From Roseibium alexandrii DFL-11 (GTDB taxonomy: Bacteria; Pseudomonadota; Alphaproteobacteria; Rhizobiales; Stappiaceae), in assembly GCF_000158095.2 (NCBI RefSeq), contig NZ_CM011002.1, positions 2,885,203 to 2,949,202 of the forward strand: 64,000 bases of DNA, read 5' to 3'. Shown piece after piece: positions 48,949-57,196 of the stretch. Within the stretch, counting starts at the first letter, position 1. Each line of letters opens with the position of its first letter. A program made the translations under genes and the position numbers. The notes under the pieces are model-generated. The model did no database searches and was not told where the DNA came from. It saw only the letters and a program-made list of their open reading frames with translations.

Positions 48949-49607
48949 TCCCTAATCTCCTCCTGAGACATCATCAAAGATGCTCTCAAAAGAAGAGAGA
49001 AAACCTAATATTCGGATAATGGAATTAATTGGAGTTGATACCGAGCAAGTAACCAAAATCTATTTTTGGTTTAGTTGAAATATACAAACAACCTAATTTG
49101 AGGAATTTATTTTGCACCGCACAACAAATTTCCTCTTTCCAAATTTCTATTCAAAAAATTTCCAATATACAACCTTTAGATGTAAAAGCATTGTTATGCT
49201 GACCTGTCCCCGCTCTTTACGGCAAAGAGTTTTTTCTTCCAATTACCATTGAATCTCAGAACGAATAACTCCTTAAACTCACCTAGCGATACTTTCAAAT
49301 CCCAATTATTTCAAGGGCATCTCTTGCAAACACCCGGGGCAGGACACAACCAAGATTGAGGGTTCATTTACAACTTGGTTTGCTGAAAAAGCGCGCCAAG
49401 CTCGTGGCAGACTAGCGCTCAAAATTCGCTAACGGATGCGCACAGTTATTCAGGTTCGGGCCAACTTTTTTCTGTTTTTTCTCTAAAAACTGAGTGCCAC
49501 ATGCCAAGTCGCAAGCTGGTTCCACCATCCAACAGATTCGTTTGCCGTAAATTGGGAATGCCACTAGACAGTGACCGAAGATTGTTTGATGCGAAGAGAC
49601 CGCCCAC
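48949..49607. other. AT-rich intergenic region, 659 bases
   Basis: This is the longest gap without a gene. The part around 49081-49140 has 20 of 60 G+C by hand count, much lower than coding DNA here. I see runs of A and T and no hairpin or tRNA. A minus-strand frame at 49412-49747 lacks protein character. It should contain the promoter of the Cache-MCP operon (leftward) and of slyX (rightward). Confidence 0.5.
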
Positions 49608-49820
49608 ATGAGTGCCGAATTTAACAATAGGCTCGAAAAACTTGAGATCGACCTAGCCCACGCCACGCACACAATCGATGAGCTGAATGGCGTTGTCGTT
49701 GAGCAAGGGAAACAGATTGACCGGTTGACCCGAAAGCTCCTCAACATGACCGATCAGGTCGAAGAGTTGATTGAAAACGTGTTGCCGGGTCACCAGATCG
49801 AAAAACCACCACACTATTGA
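49608..49820 (+). CDS. slyX: SlyX family protein
   Basis: This 70-residue protein is a coiled-coil small protein of the SlyX family. It shows NRLEKLEIDLAHATHTIDELN and ends with the family signature PPHY. Function is unknown in the family. No membrane segment is visible. The start ATG is at 49608. Confidence 0.9.
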   Translation: MSAEFNNRLEKLEIDLAHATHTIDELNGVVVEQGKQIDRLTRKLLNMTDQVEELIENVLPGHQIEKPPHY

Positions 49821-49977
49821 GCTCTGACAGGCCGGTCGCGTTGTGACGAACAGACCGAACAACTCGGCTTGTCGATGACCGTTTCAGAGACATCTTGCCA
49901 CTTGCGCTCAGCAGGATGGTTCGCTTACGTATAATGCGGTGCATATACACATTGTGAGTTAAACCAAGGACACTGAG

Positions 49978-50979
49978 ATGCAGAACCTGCGCTTGACCCT
50001 GAAATCCCGTCCCGAAGGAAAGCTGGGATCGGAACACTTCGACCGTGTCGAAGAAGACATGGGACCTCTGGCAGATGGCAAGGCGCGCGTTCGTGTCGTG
50101 TATGTCTCCCTGGACCCGGCCATGCGCGGCTGGGTGTCGCCGGACACCAAGAGTTACATTCCTCCGGTTCAACTGGGTGAGACGATGCGCTCGTTGGGTG
50201 TCGGGATTGTCGAGGAAAGCAAGTCTGACGGCTACAAAGTCGGCGATTGGGTCTCCGGCACCCCCGGGTGGACCAAGTATGTTGACGTGGCCCCCGGCGA
50301 AATCAGCGTTGTCCCGCAAATGGACCGGATCGAGCACTATATGGGCGTACTTGGCTTGCCAGGGGTGACCGCTTATCAGGGCCTGGTGATTGAAGGCCAA
50401 CCGAAAGAAGGCGAAACGCTGTGTGTCACCGGTGCCGCGGGTTCTGTTGGCTCTCTTGCCGGCCAGATCGGCAAAGCGCTCGGCCTGCGTGTGATAGGAA
50501 TTGCGGGGACCCAGGAAAAATGCGACTGGCTCACCAAGGAACTCGGTTTCGACGCCGCGCTCAACTACAAGACCGATGATCTGAGCAAAGGGCTTGCCGA
50601 GTTCGCACCGGACGGCATCAACTTGCATTTCGAGAATGTCGGCGGCGCGCCCTTCAAGGCAGCCTTCCGCAATATGGCCGCGCATGGCCGCATGATCTTC
50701 TGCGGGTTCATTTCCGCTTACAACGGCGATATCGATCCGGATCCGCTTGATATGACAACAATTATCCGGCGGCGTTTGATGCTCAAGGGCTTCACCATGC
50801 CGGACCATTATGCGTCCTATCCGATGCTGTTTTCAGAACTCGGCAAACTCATGATGCAGGGCAAGCTCAAGTACCGGCTTCATGTTGAGGAGGGGCTGGA
50901 AAACGCACCAGTCGTCTTCAACAAGTTGTTCGATGGCAGCAACACAGGCAAGCTGGTGGTCAAGGTCTCGGACCTCTGA
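49978..50979 (+). CDS. NADP-dependent medium-chain oxidoreductase (CurA/alkenal-reductase-like)
   Basis: This 333-residue enzyme lacks zinc sites and carries the NADP-binding GAAGSVGSLAGQIGKALG near residue 152 and the start VYVSLDPAMRGWVSP typical of the leukotriene B4 12-hydroxydehydrogenase / curcumin reductase group. These reduce the C=C bond of enals and enones. It ends with a clear terminator and is alone. Confidence 0.9.
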   Translation: MQNLRLTLKSRPEGKLGSEHFDRVEEDMGPLADGKARVRVVYVSLDPAMRGWVSPDTKSYIPPVQLGETMRSLGVGIVEESKSDGYKVGDWVSGTPGWTKYVDVAPGEISVVPQMDRIEHYMGVLGLPGVTAYQGLVIEGQPKEGETLCVTGAAGSVGSLAGQIGKALGLRVIGIAGTQEKCDWLTKELGFDAALNYKTDDLSKGLAEFAPDGINLHFENVGGAPFKAAFRNMAAHGRMIFCGFISAYNGDIDPDPLDMTTIIRRRLMLKGFTMPDHYASYPMLFSELGKLMMQGKLKYRLHVEEGLENAPVVFNKLFDGSNTGKLVVKVSDL

Positions 50980-51003
50980 TCCTCTTTCGCATCTGCAGTT
51001 AGG

Positions 51004-51030
51004 GCCGGTGGAGCGATCCGCCGGCTTTTT
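51004..51030 (+). terminator. Rho-independent terminator after the oxidoreductase
   Basis: GCCGGTGGA (51004-51012) pairs with TCCGCCGGC (51017-51025), one G-T wobble, followed by five T. Confidence 0.88.
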
Positions 51031-51146
51031 CCTTTCTCTGAGCATGCTTAACCGTTTCTGGTCATCGTGAAATCTGTCGATTGATCCACCGCATGGCGGA
51101 CCTCGTTAAACGGAATAGTTTGGCTGAATACGAAACAGGTTCTGCC

Positions 51147-52163
51147 ATGCGATATTTCCGCTATTTGCTCATTTTGGCCGCTCTCGGTGCGGCTTTTTCA
51201 GCATGGAGCTGGTGGTCTGCCAGGCCCCCGAAGGTTACCGTCACTGAAGCGTTTATTGGATCGGCTGCCGACGTTGTCTATGCGACGGCCGTGGTCGAAC
51301 CGGTCAATTGGGCGAAGGTCACGTCCATTCTGCGGGAACGCATCGTGTCTTTATGCGGCTGTGAGGGCATGGTCGTGCAAAAGGGCGATCAGCTGGCCGA
51401 ACTCGACAGCGGCGATGCGCGGGCAGCGCTTGCCGAACTGGAAGCCCGGCAATCCCTTGCGAAATCTGAGAGTGAGCGGGCCCTGCAGTTGCTGGAGCGC
51501 CGGGTCATCAGCCAGCATCTTTATGACCGCGCGCAGAGCGAGCTTATCCAGGTCAATGCCGTCATAGCTGCGCAAACAGAACGCCTGCGGGACTATAGGA
51601 TCGTCGCGCCGATGGACGGCGTCGTTTTACGGCAGGACGGGTCTGTCGGCGAGGTCGCAGAAACCGGAGACATTCTGTTCTGGATCGGCCAGCCCAAACC
51701 ACTGCAACTTGTCGCGGAAGTGAATGAGGAGGACATTCCAAAAGTCGCTGCGCGCCAAACAGCGCTGGTTCGGGCGGACGCATTTCCGGGGCAAGACCTT
51801 ACCGCTACCGTTTCGCGGATCACGCCCAAGGGCGATCCTGTGCTGAAGAATTACCGCGTCTATCTGGATCTTCCAAAGGACACGCCGCTTCACATCGGCA
51901 TGACAACAGAAATCAACATAGTCACCCTTGAAAAGCCGGAAACGGTGTTGGTACCGGTGGCAGCTCTCGATGGTCAGCGGCTTCAGACTGTTTCCAGCAG
52001 CAATACCGTTGAGACCATCACAGTCGAAACCGGGATTACCGGAAACCGCCATGTCGAAATTCTCGATGGTCTTGCTGACGGAGATACTGTTCTCCTGCCG
52101 TTTCGCGACGATCTCTCCGATGGCCAGAAGGTGGAGCCGGTGGCCGAGGGCACACCAGAATGA
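51147..52163 (+). CDS. HlyD/MacA-type periplasmic adaptor of an ABC exporter
   Basis: This 338-residue membrane-fusion protein has one N-terminal membrane helix (near residues 6-24), a barrel and lipoyl segment (GMVVQKGDQLAELDSGDARA), a coiled-coil hairpin (about residues 85-135) and a C-terminal beta-barrel ending before GTPE. It links the inner-membrane permease to the periplasm. I start at ATG 51147, where the helix begins right after; the frame is open from 51081 but that part does not fit the family. Its last four bases overlap the permease start (ATGA), and the ATPase gene follows. Confidence 0.87.
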   Translation: MRYFRYLLILAALGAAFSAWSWWSARPPKVTVTEAFIGSAADVVYATAVVEPVNWAKVTSILRERIVSLCGCEGMVVQKGDQLAELDSGDARAALAELEARQSLAKSESERALQLLERRVISQHLYDRAQSELIQVNAVIAAQTERLRDYRIVAPMDGVVLRQDGSVGEVAETGDILFWIGQPKPLQLVAEVNEEDIPKVAARQTALVRADAFPGQDLTATVSRITPKGDPVLKNYRVYLDLPKDTPLHIGMTTEINIVTLEKPETVLVPVAALDGQRLQTVSSSNTVETITVETGITGNRHVEILDGLADGDTVLLPFRDDLSDGQKVEPVAEGTPE

Positions 52164-53398
52164 TCCTTCAGTTCCGCATCGCGGCGACCCATGTGCGCAA
52201 CAGGCTCCGGCAAACAGTGGTCTCCACGCTTGGTGTCGCACTGGGCGTCGGGTTTTCCATTGCCATGGCCGCCCTTATGGAGGGGTCTCAACGTGACTTC
52301 ATGGCAACCTTGATCGACGCCATTCCGCACGTGGAGATCAAGGACGATAAGCGCACGCCAACGGCCCAACCGGCCAGCACTGTTTATGATGCTGTTGCCT
52401 TTCGCGGTTTGCGGCCGTTGGAAGATTTGCGTGGGATCCGCAATCCAACGGAAGCTTTAGCGTCGCTGCGGGATTGGGTCGATGGCGACATCGCGCAGCG
52501 CCTGACGGGCCAGGCTGTGCTGCGCTACAGCGGTCAAGACATTGGCATGACGCTGATTGGTGTCCGCCCAAAGCAAGAGCTTCTCGTTTCCAACATTGGT
52601 GAGGATATCCGGAAGGGGGATTTTGAGGACCTCGGCACAACCTCCAACGGATTGGTTCTTGGCGACAAGGCGGCCGAACGGCTTGGTGCCGATCTTGGAG
52701 ACACGGTCACGTTGACCTCAGCAAACGGGGTCGCGAAACGGTTCAAGATTGTCGGCCTGTTCCATACCGGGATCACCACTAGCGACGAAAGCCTCGCCTA
52801 TGCGCCTCTCAAAGCCGTCCAGATCCTTCTGGAAAAACCCGACATCATCAACGCCATCACGATCCGGCTGAGGAACATTGATGTGGCCGTCGCCATTGCC
52901 GCACGGGCTGAACGGCAGTTAGGCTACAAGGCGATTTCCTGGGAAGAGGCCAATGAGGGTCTGATGGAGGCTTTCTTTGTCCGCAACGTGATCATGTTTA
53001 CCGCTGTCGGCGGCATTCTTCTGGTCGCCGGATTCGGGATCTACAACATCATTTCAACGATCGTGCACGAAAAGGCCCGGGACATTGCCATCTTGAAATC
53101 GCTGGGGTTTCCGGAACCCGACATCCAGCAGATCTTCGTTATGGAGGGTTTGGTGATCGGTGTACTCGGAGCACTTGTCGGGTCAGCACTCGGATTTGGA
53201 TTGTCGACTTACTTGGCAACAATCAAATTTGAGGTCACCACCGACATCGAAATGACCCGTCTGCCGATATACTTTTCTCATGTGCATTACGTGATCGCCA
53301 GTGGCTTGGCGCTTCTGTCAGCGGGCATTGCCGGTTTTGTACCGGCCAGAAAGGCCGCCGCGCTCAATCCTGTCGACATCATCCGGGGCGCAACCTGA
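52160..53398 (+). CDS. ABC transporter permease, MacB/FtsX type
   Basis: This 412-residue permease has one N-terminal helix (near residue 20-42), a large periplasmic domain (about 45-275) and three C-terminal helices with the FtsX-type EKARDIAILKSLGFPEPDI stretch near residue 305. It belongs to the MacB/LolE group of mechanotransmission systems. Start overlaps the adaptor stop. Cargo is unknown. Confidence 0.92.
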   Translation: MILQFRIAATHVRNRLRQTVVSTLGVALGVGFSIAMAALMEGSQRDFMATLIDAIPHVEIKDDKRTPTAQPASTVYDAVAFRGLRPLEDLRGIRNPTEALASLRDWVDGDIAQRLTGQAVLRYSGQDIGMTLIGVRPKQELLVSNIGEDIRKGDFEDLGTTSNGLVLGDKAAERLGADLGDTVTLTSANGVAKRFKIVGLFHTGITTSDESLAYAPLKAVQILLEKPDIINAITIRLRNIDVAVAIAARAERQLGYKAISWEEANEGLMEAFFVRNVIMFTAVGGILLVAGFGIYNIISTIVHEKARDIAILKSLGFPEPDIQQIFVMEGLVIGVLGALVGSALGFGLSTYLATIKFEVTTDIEMTRLPIYFSHVHYVIASGLALLSAGIAGFVPARKAAALNPVDIIRGAT

Positions 53399-53399
53399 C

Positions 53400-54113
53400 A
53401 TGAGCATTGCCCCAATCCACGGCACCCCTGCCCCACTTTTGGAAACGCGAGGCTTAACCCGCATTCTTCCAGCCATAGTTCCGGTCACCCTTGTAGAGGA
53501 CATCTCGTTTTCGATCGGCACATCGGAGTTCGTCGCAATCACCGGCCCATCCGGCTCCGGAAAATCGTCCCTCTTGTATCTGCTTGGACTTCTGGATCGG
53601 CCGACGGAGGGCGAAGTCCTGATTGGCGGCCGCAAGACGCACGATTTATCGAAGTCCGAAACGGCCCATTTGCGGCTGGAAAAGATCGGCTTTGTCTTCC
53701 AGTTTCACTTTCTCTTGCCGGAATTCACCGCTCTGGAGAACGTGATGATTCCGATGCAAAAACTCGGCGCATTGGCTGCAACTGAGCAAAAAGACCGCGC
53801 GGCGGGTCTCTTGGAAGACCTCGGTCTGGAGGACTTTTTGAGCCGGCAACCTGCCCAATTGTCCGGCGGGCAGCGTCAACGCGTCGCCGTTGCACGAGCC
53901 CTTGCCAATGCACCGGACCTGATCCTTGCGGACGAGCCGACCGGCAGCCTCGATTCTGTCGCCACAGAACAGGTCTTTACTGCGCTCCAGTCGATCGTCG
54001 ATCAGCAAAAAACCACAGTGATAGCCGTGACGCACGACATGGATATTGCCGGTCGTATGCAGCGGCGCATTCATCTGGTCGATGGAAAAATCGACTATGA
54101 CCGCGATCAATAA
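53400..54113 (+). CDS. ABC transporter ATP-binding protein, LolD/MacB type
   Basis: This 237-residue ATPase has Walker A GPSGSGKSS near residue 48, signature LSGGQRQRVAVARAL near 153, Walker B LILADEPTGSLD near 175 and the H-loop AVTHD near 207. I start at ATG 53400, one base after the permease stop; the open frame from 53301 lies in the permease gene. It powers the adaptor-permease complex, probably an export system for a lipid, peptide or macrolide. Confidence 0.93.
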   Translation: MSIAPIHGTPAPLLETRGLTRILPAIVPVTLVEDISFSIGTSEFVAITGPSGSGKSSLLYLLGLLDRPTEGEVLIGGRKTHDLSKSETAHLRLEKIGFVFQFHFLLPEFTALENVMIPMQKLGALAATEQKDRAAGLLEDLGLEDFLSRQPAQLSGGQRQRVAVARALANAPDLILADEPTGSLDSVATEQVFTALQSIVDQQKTTVIAVTHDMDIAGRMQRRIHLVDGKIDYDRDQ

Positions 54114-54325
54114 CATTTGGAATCCTTCGGTTCTTGGATGACTTGCCAAAAAACGGAACTCATGGCATAAGCCCGCCATCATCAAGAGAAGGGCTGGCGC
54201 CCTCGCCAACCTGCCGACCGGGCAAGGTGGTTTCCGCAACAGGGATGCGGCCGTCCAGACACTCAAAAGTGGCTGCGCGGCAACGAAGCGGTAGTTTTCA
54301 TGCGCCAGTCCTCCTCGGGTAACCG

Positions 54326-54634
54326 ATGGAGGATTTTTTGTTTCAAGATGCGCTGGCCGGACAAGCGGCCGAGTTGATCAGATACCAGGACGCCGAAGCG
54401 GCCGACCAAACAGCGGCCGAGATCTGGCAATCAACGGCGGAAGATTGTGTGCTGGCCCGCATGAAGACCATCCGGGTGTATGGCGGACTGCCACGCCACA
54501 AACGCCGGTTGACCCAGCATGAGCGGGTTGACCGCTTACAAGCACTGTTGCGCCTTTGGGCCAATGGCTGCATTTGTGCCGTCGATGAGGAGCTGTTTGC
54601 GGACCTGCTGGCGCGCAGATCCTTGCGCGCCTGA
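54326..54634 (+). CDS. Small hypothetical protein
   Basis: This 102-residue helical protein is not one I recognise. It is acidic at the start (MEDFLFQDALAGQAAELIRYQDAEAADQ) and basic in the middle (RVYGGLPRHKRRLTQHERVDRLQAL). No signal peptide or membrane helix is seen. There is no strong ribosome-binding site. It lies 212 bases after the ABC genes and immediately abuts the convergent thioesterase gene; their stop codons are adjacent. Confidence 0.5.
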   Translation: MEDFLFQDALAGQAAELIRYQDAEAADQTAAEIWQSTAEDCVLARMKTIRVYGGLPRHKRRLTQHERVDRLQALLRLWANGCICAVDEELFADLLARRSLRA

Positions 54635-55033
54635 TTACTGCGGAGCCGGAATGTCCTTGGGGACTGGACGCGGCTTGCCTTGGTCATCAACGGCGACCAT
54701 CGTGAAAATCGCTTCGGTGACTTTTTCCCGGCCGCCGAAACGGTGCCGCAGAGCCCAAGCCTCCAGTTTAATCTCCATGGAGCTAGTCCCGACGCGGCCA
54801 ACACTTGTGTAAACACACAAGACGTCTCCGACATGGACTGGGCGGATGAATTTCATCTTGTCGACGGCGATCGTGACAACACGGCCCTGCGCTCTTTGCC
54901 CCGCGGCAATCCCCCCGGCGAGATCCATCTGAGACAGCACCCACCCGCCAAAGATATCGCCAGATGCATTGGTGTCGGCGGGCATCGCCATTGTCCGGAG
55001 GGTCAATTCCTCTTGCGGTGTTTCTTCACTCAA
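54635..55033 (-). CDS. Acyl-CoA thioesterase, YciA-like hot-dog fold
   Basis: This 132-residue enzyme cleaves acyl-CoA. The catalytic region reads ADTNASGDIFGGWVLSQMDLAGG near residue 20-40, with the Asp in SGDIFGG. The rest (KMKFIRPVHVGDVLCVYTSVGRVGTSSMEI) is standard. I choose TTG 55033 because GGAG lies eight bases upstream and the length matches the family; another TTG at 55099 lacks such a site. It lies 66 bases downstream of the 34-residue peptide gene on the same strand. Confidence 0.88.
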   Translation of the reverse strand: MSEETPQEELTLRTMAMPADTNASGDIFGGWVLSQMDLAGGIAAGQRAQGRVVTIAVDKMKFIRPVHVGDVLCVYTSVGRVGTSSMEIKLEAWALRHRFGGREKVTEAIFTMVAVDDQGKPRPVPKDIPAPQ

Positions 55034-55099
55034 AGCGGTCGCTCCAGTTTCGTGTTTTACCGAATCTAGCCCAACCGCTTCAAAACACAACGCTATCAA

Positions 55100-55204
55100 T
55101 CAGATAATCAGCATCAGAATGACCATGATCCAGAGCGGCATTGGCGCTGCAATCCAGATCAAGAGGATGGGTAAGCCACGATGTGCCCATTTTGAATTGA
55201 ACAT
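55100..55204 (-). CDS. 34-residue membrane peptide (new small ORF)
   Basis: ATG at 55202-55204 opens a frame of 34 residues ending TGA at 55100-55102. It starts MFNSKWAHRG and then is almost fully hydrophobic (LPILLIWIAAPMPLW, then IMVILMLII), one long membrane helix. An excellent AGGAG lies five to six bases before the ATG. It is 17 bases after the stop of the 72-residue membrane protein and follows the truncated haemoglobin gene, so it should be in the same operon. I do not recognise it. Similar tiny membrane peptides often tune oxidases or other membrane complexes; that is analogy. Confidence 0.7.
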   Translation of the reverse strand: MFNSKWAHRGLPILLIWIAAPMPLWIMVILMLII

Positions 55205-55221
55205 TGGTGTCTCCTGTCAAC

Positions 55222-55440
55222 TCAGAACATAGGGATTTCATAATAGGTCAGTGCAGCCAAAGCGGTCATTCCGACCGCAAAGGCGAGTTTGGCGCTGCCA
55301 ATCAGCGTGCGCCCCGCCACGTCGAGACGCGGCAGCGGCATGGATCTGGAATCCAGGTACATCGACACCATCATTCCGATGAAGACCGTGAACCACAGAA
55401 CAACCAGACCTTCGGCCACCAATACGATTGCCGGTAACAT
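55222..55440 (-). CDS. 72-residue two-helix membrane protein
   Basis: This 72-residue protein has two hydrophobic helices: residues 3-27 (PAIVLVAEGLVVLWFTVF then IGMMVSMYL) and about 50-68 (AKLAFAVGMTALAALTYYE). The short loop between is basic (DSRSMPLPRLDVAGR). A very strong AGGAGGGG precedes the ATG. It lies 12 bases after the stop of the truncated haemoglobin. I do not recognise the family. The link to haemoglobin and an NsrR-like site suggests a role in nitric-oxide or respiratory stress at the membrane. Confidence 0.75.
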   Translation of the reverse strand: MLPAIVLVAEGLVVLWFTVFIGMMVSMYLDSRSMPLPRLDVAGRTLIGSAKLAFAVGMTALAALTYYEIPMF

Positions 55441-55452
55441 GAGCCCCTCCTA

Positions 55453-55926
55453 TCAGGCTTGTTCAGTAAAGAGTTCCGCCGGCGGTGTACTGCCGGCAAA
55501 ACCGAACGTTGCGAGCCACAGGCTCTGAGCAATCCGTTCGGCAATGGCGATGATCTCTTCGGCAACGTCCGGAACAAAAATCTCGCGTGCAACCGGCCGG
55601 AATACGTCAAGCCAGTCGCCGTAATCCGAGCTGACCACTTCCTTTAGCTTCAGATGTTCGGGAACCGGCTTGCCTTTGTACGTCCCGTTCTTCAGAAGAA
55701 CGGACTGCCAAAAGCGTTCCATTTTCTCAAGGTGCTCCGGCCACCGCCCTCCGAGGCGCTTTTCAAAGATCTCGCCGAGATGGGGTTGCTGGCGCAAAGT
55801 CTCATAGAATGAGTGCACAAGGATCCGGATCGTCTCGGGAGTAACCTCGGCGTACTGCACCCCGCAAGCCCCGTCTGAGCGGAAGACAGCGCCACTTGTT
55901 TTCAGCAGTGATTGTTTGATTTGCAT
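55453..55926 (-). CDS. Group III truncated haemoglobin
   Basis: This 157-residue globin matches group III truncated haemoglobins: FYETLRQQPHLGEIFEKRLGGRWPEHLEKMERFWQSVLL near residues 40-78, then GTYKGKPVPEHLKL. The proximal haem His is probably H91 in PEHLKL. A 25-residue N-terminal extension is longer than usual. The start is ATG 55926, preceded by GAGG six bases away. It heads an operon with the 72- and 34-residue membrane proteins, divergent from an NsrR-like gene. Likely role is oxygen or nitric-oxide handling. Confidence 0.88.
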   Translation of the reverse strand: MQIKQSLLKTSGAVFRSDGACGVQYAEVTPETIRILVHSFYETLRQQPHLGEIFEKRLGGRWPEHLEKMERFWQSVLLKNGTYKGKPVPEHLKLKEVVSSDYGDWLDVFRPVAREIFVPDVAEEIIAIAERIAQSLWLATFGFAGSTPPAELFTEQA

Positions 55927-55937
55927 CGCAGCCTCAT

Positions 55938-55960
55938 AACATTCATTTGAAATACATCTT
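55938..55960 (-). promoter_or_regulatory. NsrR-type operator (11-1-11 inverted repeat)
   Basis: On the minus strand the site reads AAGATGTATTT-C-AAATGAATGTT. It closely follows the enterobacterial NsrR consensus I recall (AANATGCATTT-N-AAATGCATNTT), with a few arm changes. It lies 12 bases before the haemoglobin start codon and would cover its transcription start, which fits repression by the adjacent Rrf2 protein. Confidence 0.72.
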
Positions 55961-55961
55961 T

Positions 55962-55998
55962 TAAATCGCACAAGCTTGCGCTAAAATCAACATATAAT
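55962..55998. promoter_or_regulatory. Overlapping divergent promoters of the haemoglobin operon and the Rrf2 gene
   Basis: Leftward, TTGATT (-35, 55985-55990 minus) and GATTTA (-10, 55962-55967 minus) are 17 bases apart. Rightward, TATAAT (55993-55998) is a perfect -10 for the Rrf2 gene, with no clear -35. The two promoters share the same 40 bases. Confidence 0.5.
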
Positions 55999-56022
55999 AT
56001 GAATGTTTTGGAAGTTCTGGAA

Positions 56023-56433
56023 ATGCGCCTGAGTCAAGCCAGTGATTTTGCCTTGAGACTCCTGATGGCAATCAGCCAATCAGATGCCCCGCAGACAGTG
56101 GACAAGTTGACCGCGCAACTTGGCCTGGCGAAATCCCATGTCATGAAAATCGTGGCTCAGCTTGCCAAGGCCGGCTACCTGGAAACGACCCGCGGCCGGG
56201 GCGGTGGTATTCGCATTGCCAAAGAGGCAGATGACATCCGAATTGGCGATGTGGTGCGGCTGATTGAGCCTGATCTCGGCGTGGTAGCGTGCCTCAAGGA
56301 TGAACCAGCCAGCTGCCCGTTCTTGCCCCGATGCGCACTCAAGGGGGCAATGGCAAGGGCGACAGAAGCGTTTCTCGACAGTCTGAATGAACAGACGCTC
56401 GGCTCGATCCTGGCCGGCACACAGAAGATATGA
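56023..56433 (+). CDS. Rrf2-family regulator, NsrR-like
   Basis: This 136-residue winged-helix regulator starts MRLSQASDFALRLLM and has three Cys at positions 90, 98 and 104 in ACLKDEP, SCPFLPRC. Such clusters bind an iron-sulfur cluster in NsrR and IscR. The C-x7-C-x5-C spacing differs a little from the NsrR examples I recall. It is divergent from the haemoglobin operon, which carries an NsrR-type site. I start at ATG 56023 rather than 55999, because the family start MRL follows and a perfect -10 lies just upstream of it. A nitric-oxide sensor is the best fit. Confidence 0.85.
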   Translation: MRLSQASDFALRLLMAISQSDAPQTVDKLTAQLGLAKSHVMKIVAQLAKAGYLETTRGRGGGIRIAKEADDIRIGDVVRLIEPDLGVVACLKDEPASCPFLPRCALKGAMARATEAFLDSLNEQTLGSILAGTQKI

Positions 56434-56449
56434 AAACTTGGTGCCGTGC

Positions 56450-57139
56450 TTAAAGCGTTGACGCTTGTTCCAGGAAGTCCACCTGTTCCAAGCAGTAATA
56501 GCCGGAGATCCGGCTGATCGTTCCAGAGCGCTTCCAATCGTTCAGGACCCGACTGACATTCTCACGGGCAGCTCCGGCCATGTTGGCAATATCCGCCTGA
56601 CTCAGCTTGTAGTGAATCAGGACGCGGCCATCATCGAGAGGCTTGCCGAATGTTTCGGCCAGCTGCAGCAATGTCTGCGCAACGCGTCCGGGGAGCGGCA
56701 GGAAAGAGCGCGCTGCCAGGACGTCATTGGCATGGCGCAAACGTTTCCCGACGATCGACAACATGTGGCGGTACACGGCAGGATTTTCATCAGCGAACCG
56801 CTCAAAGGCGGATTTTTCAATAAATGCCAGTTGCGCCTCTTTCAGCACACTGACCGTAGCAGACCGGGGGCGGCCATCCAGCAGGGCGAGCTCACCGACC
56901 AGATCGCCCGGCCCGAGAACCGCAAGCAACTGCTCATCCCCATCAACTGACAGGATCGACACCTTCAAAGAGCCTTCCAGAACGGCATAACAGCCGTTTC
57001 CAGGGTCCCCGTTCTCAAAAAGAGTGGCATTGGCCGCCATTTTTATTGGGCGGGCAAGTTTTGACAACCCAAGTGCCAGTTCCGAATCAAGCCCTTGTAA
57101 AGAAAAGCTGTTTTTCAGAAAATCATCGATCTTTGCCAC
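56450..57139 (-). CDS. Crp/Fnr family transcriptional regulator
   Basis: This 229-residue regulator has a cyclic-nucleotide-binding-like barrel (about residues 15-135, with GELALLDGRPRSATV near residue 80) and a C-terminal winged helix with KLSQADIANMAGAARENVSRVLNDWKRSG near residue 178. It lacks the N-terminal Cys cluster of FNR. The RSATV segment resembles the cAMP-binding phosphate loop of CRP. It converges with the Rrf2 gene, 16 bases apart, and has a CRP-like palindrome upstream. A role in the nitric-oxide module is possible but not shown. Confidence 0.88.
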   Translation of the reverse strand: MAKIDDFLKNSFSLQGLDSELALGLSKLARPIKMAANATLFENGDPGNGCYAVLEGSLKVSILSVDGDEQLLAVLGPGDLVGELALLDGRPRSATVSVLKEAQLAFIEKSAFERFADENPAVYRHMLSIVGKRLRHANDVLAARSFLPLPGRVAQTLLQLAETFGKPLDDGRVLIHYKLSQADIANMAGAARENVSRVLNDWKRSGTISRISGYYCLEQVDFLEQASTL

Positions 57140-57196
57140 ACCTGCCCCCTGCAGACATTGCCGTCAAACCGGCCAAATTCGAAATACGCGCATTGT

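Noticed and set aside
49412..49747. 111-residue minus-strand frame overlapping slyX
   Set aside because: It overlaps the start of slyX, has no ribosome-binding site and reads like non-coding AT-rich DNA.
54134..54322. 62-residue frame before the 102-residue hypothetical
   Set aside because: No ribosome-binding site, low-complexity Ser/Pro/Arg content and no resemblance to a protein.
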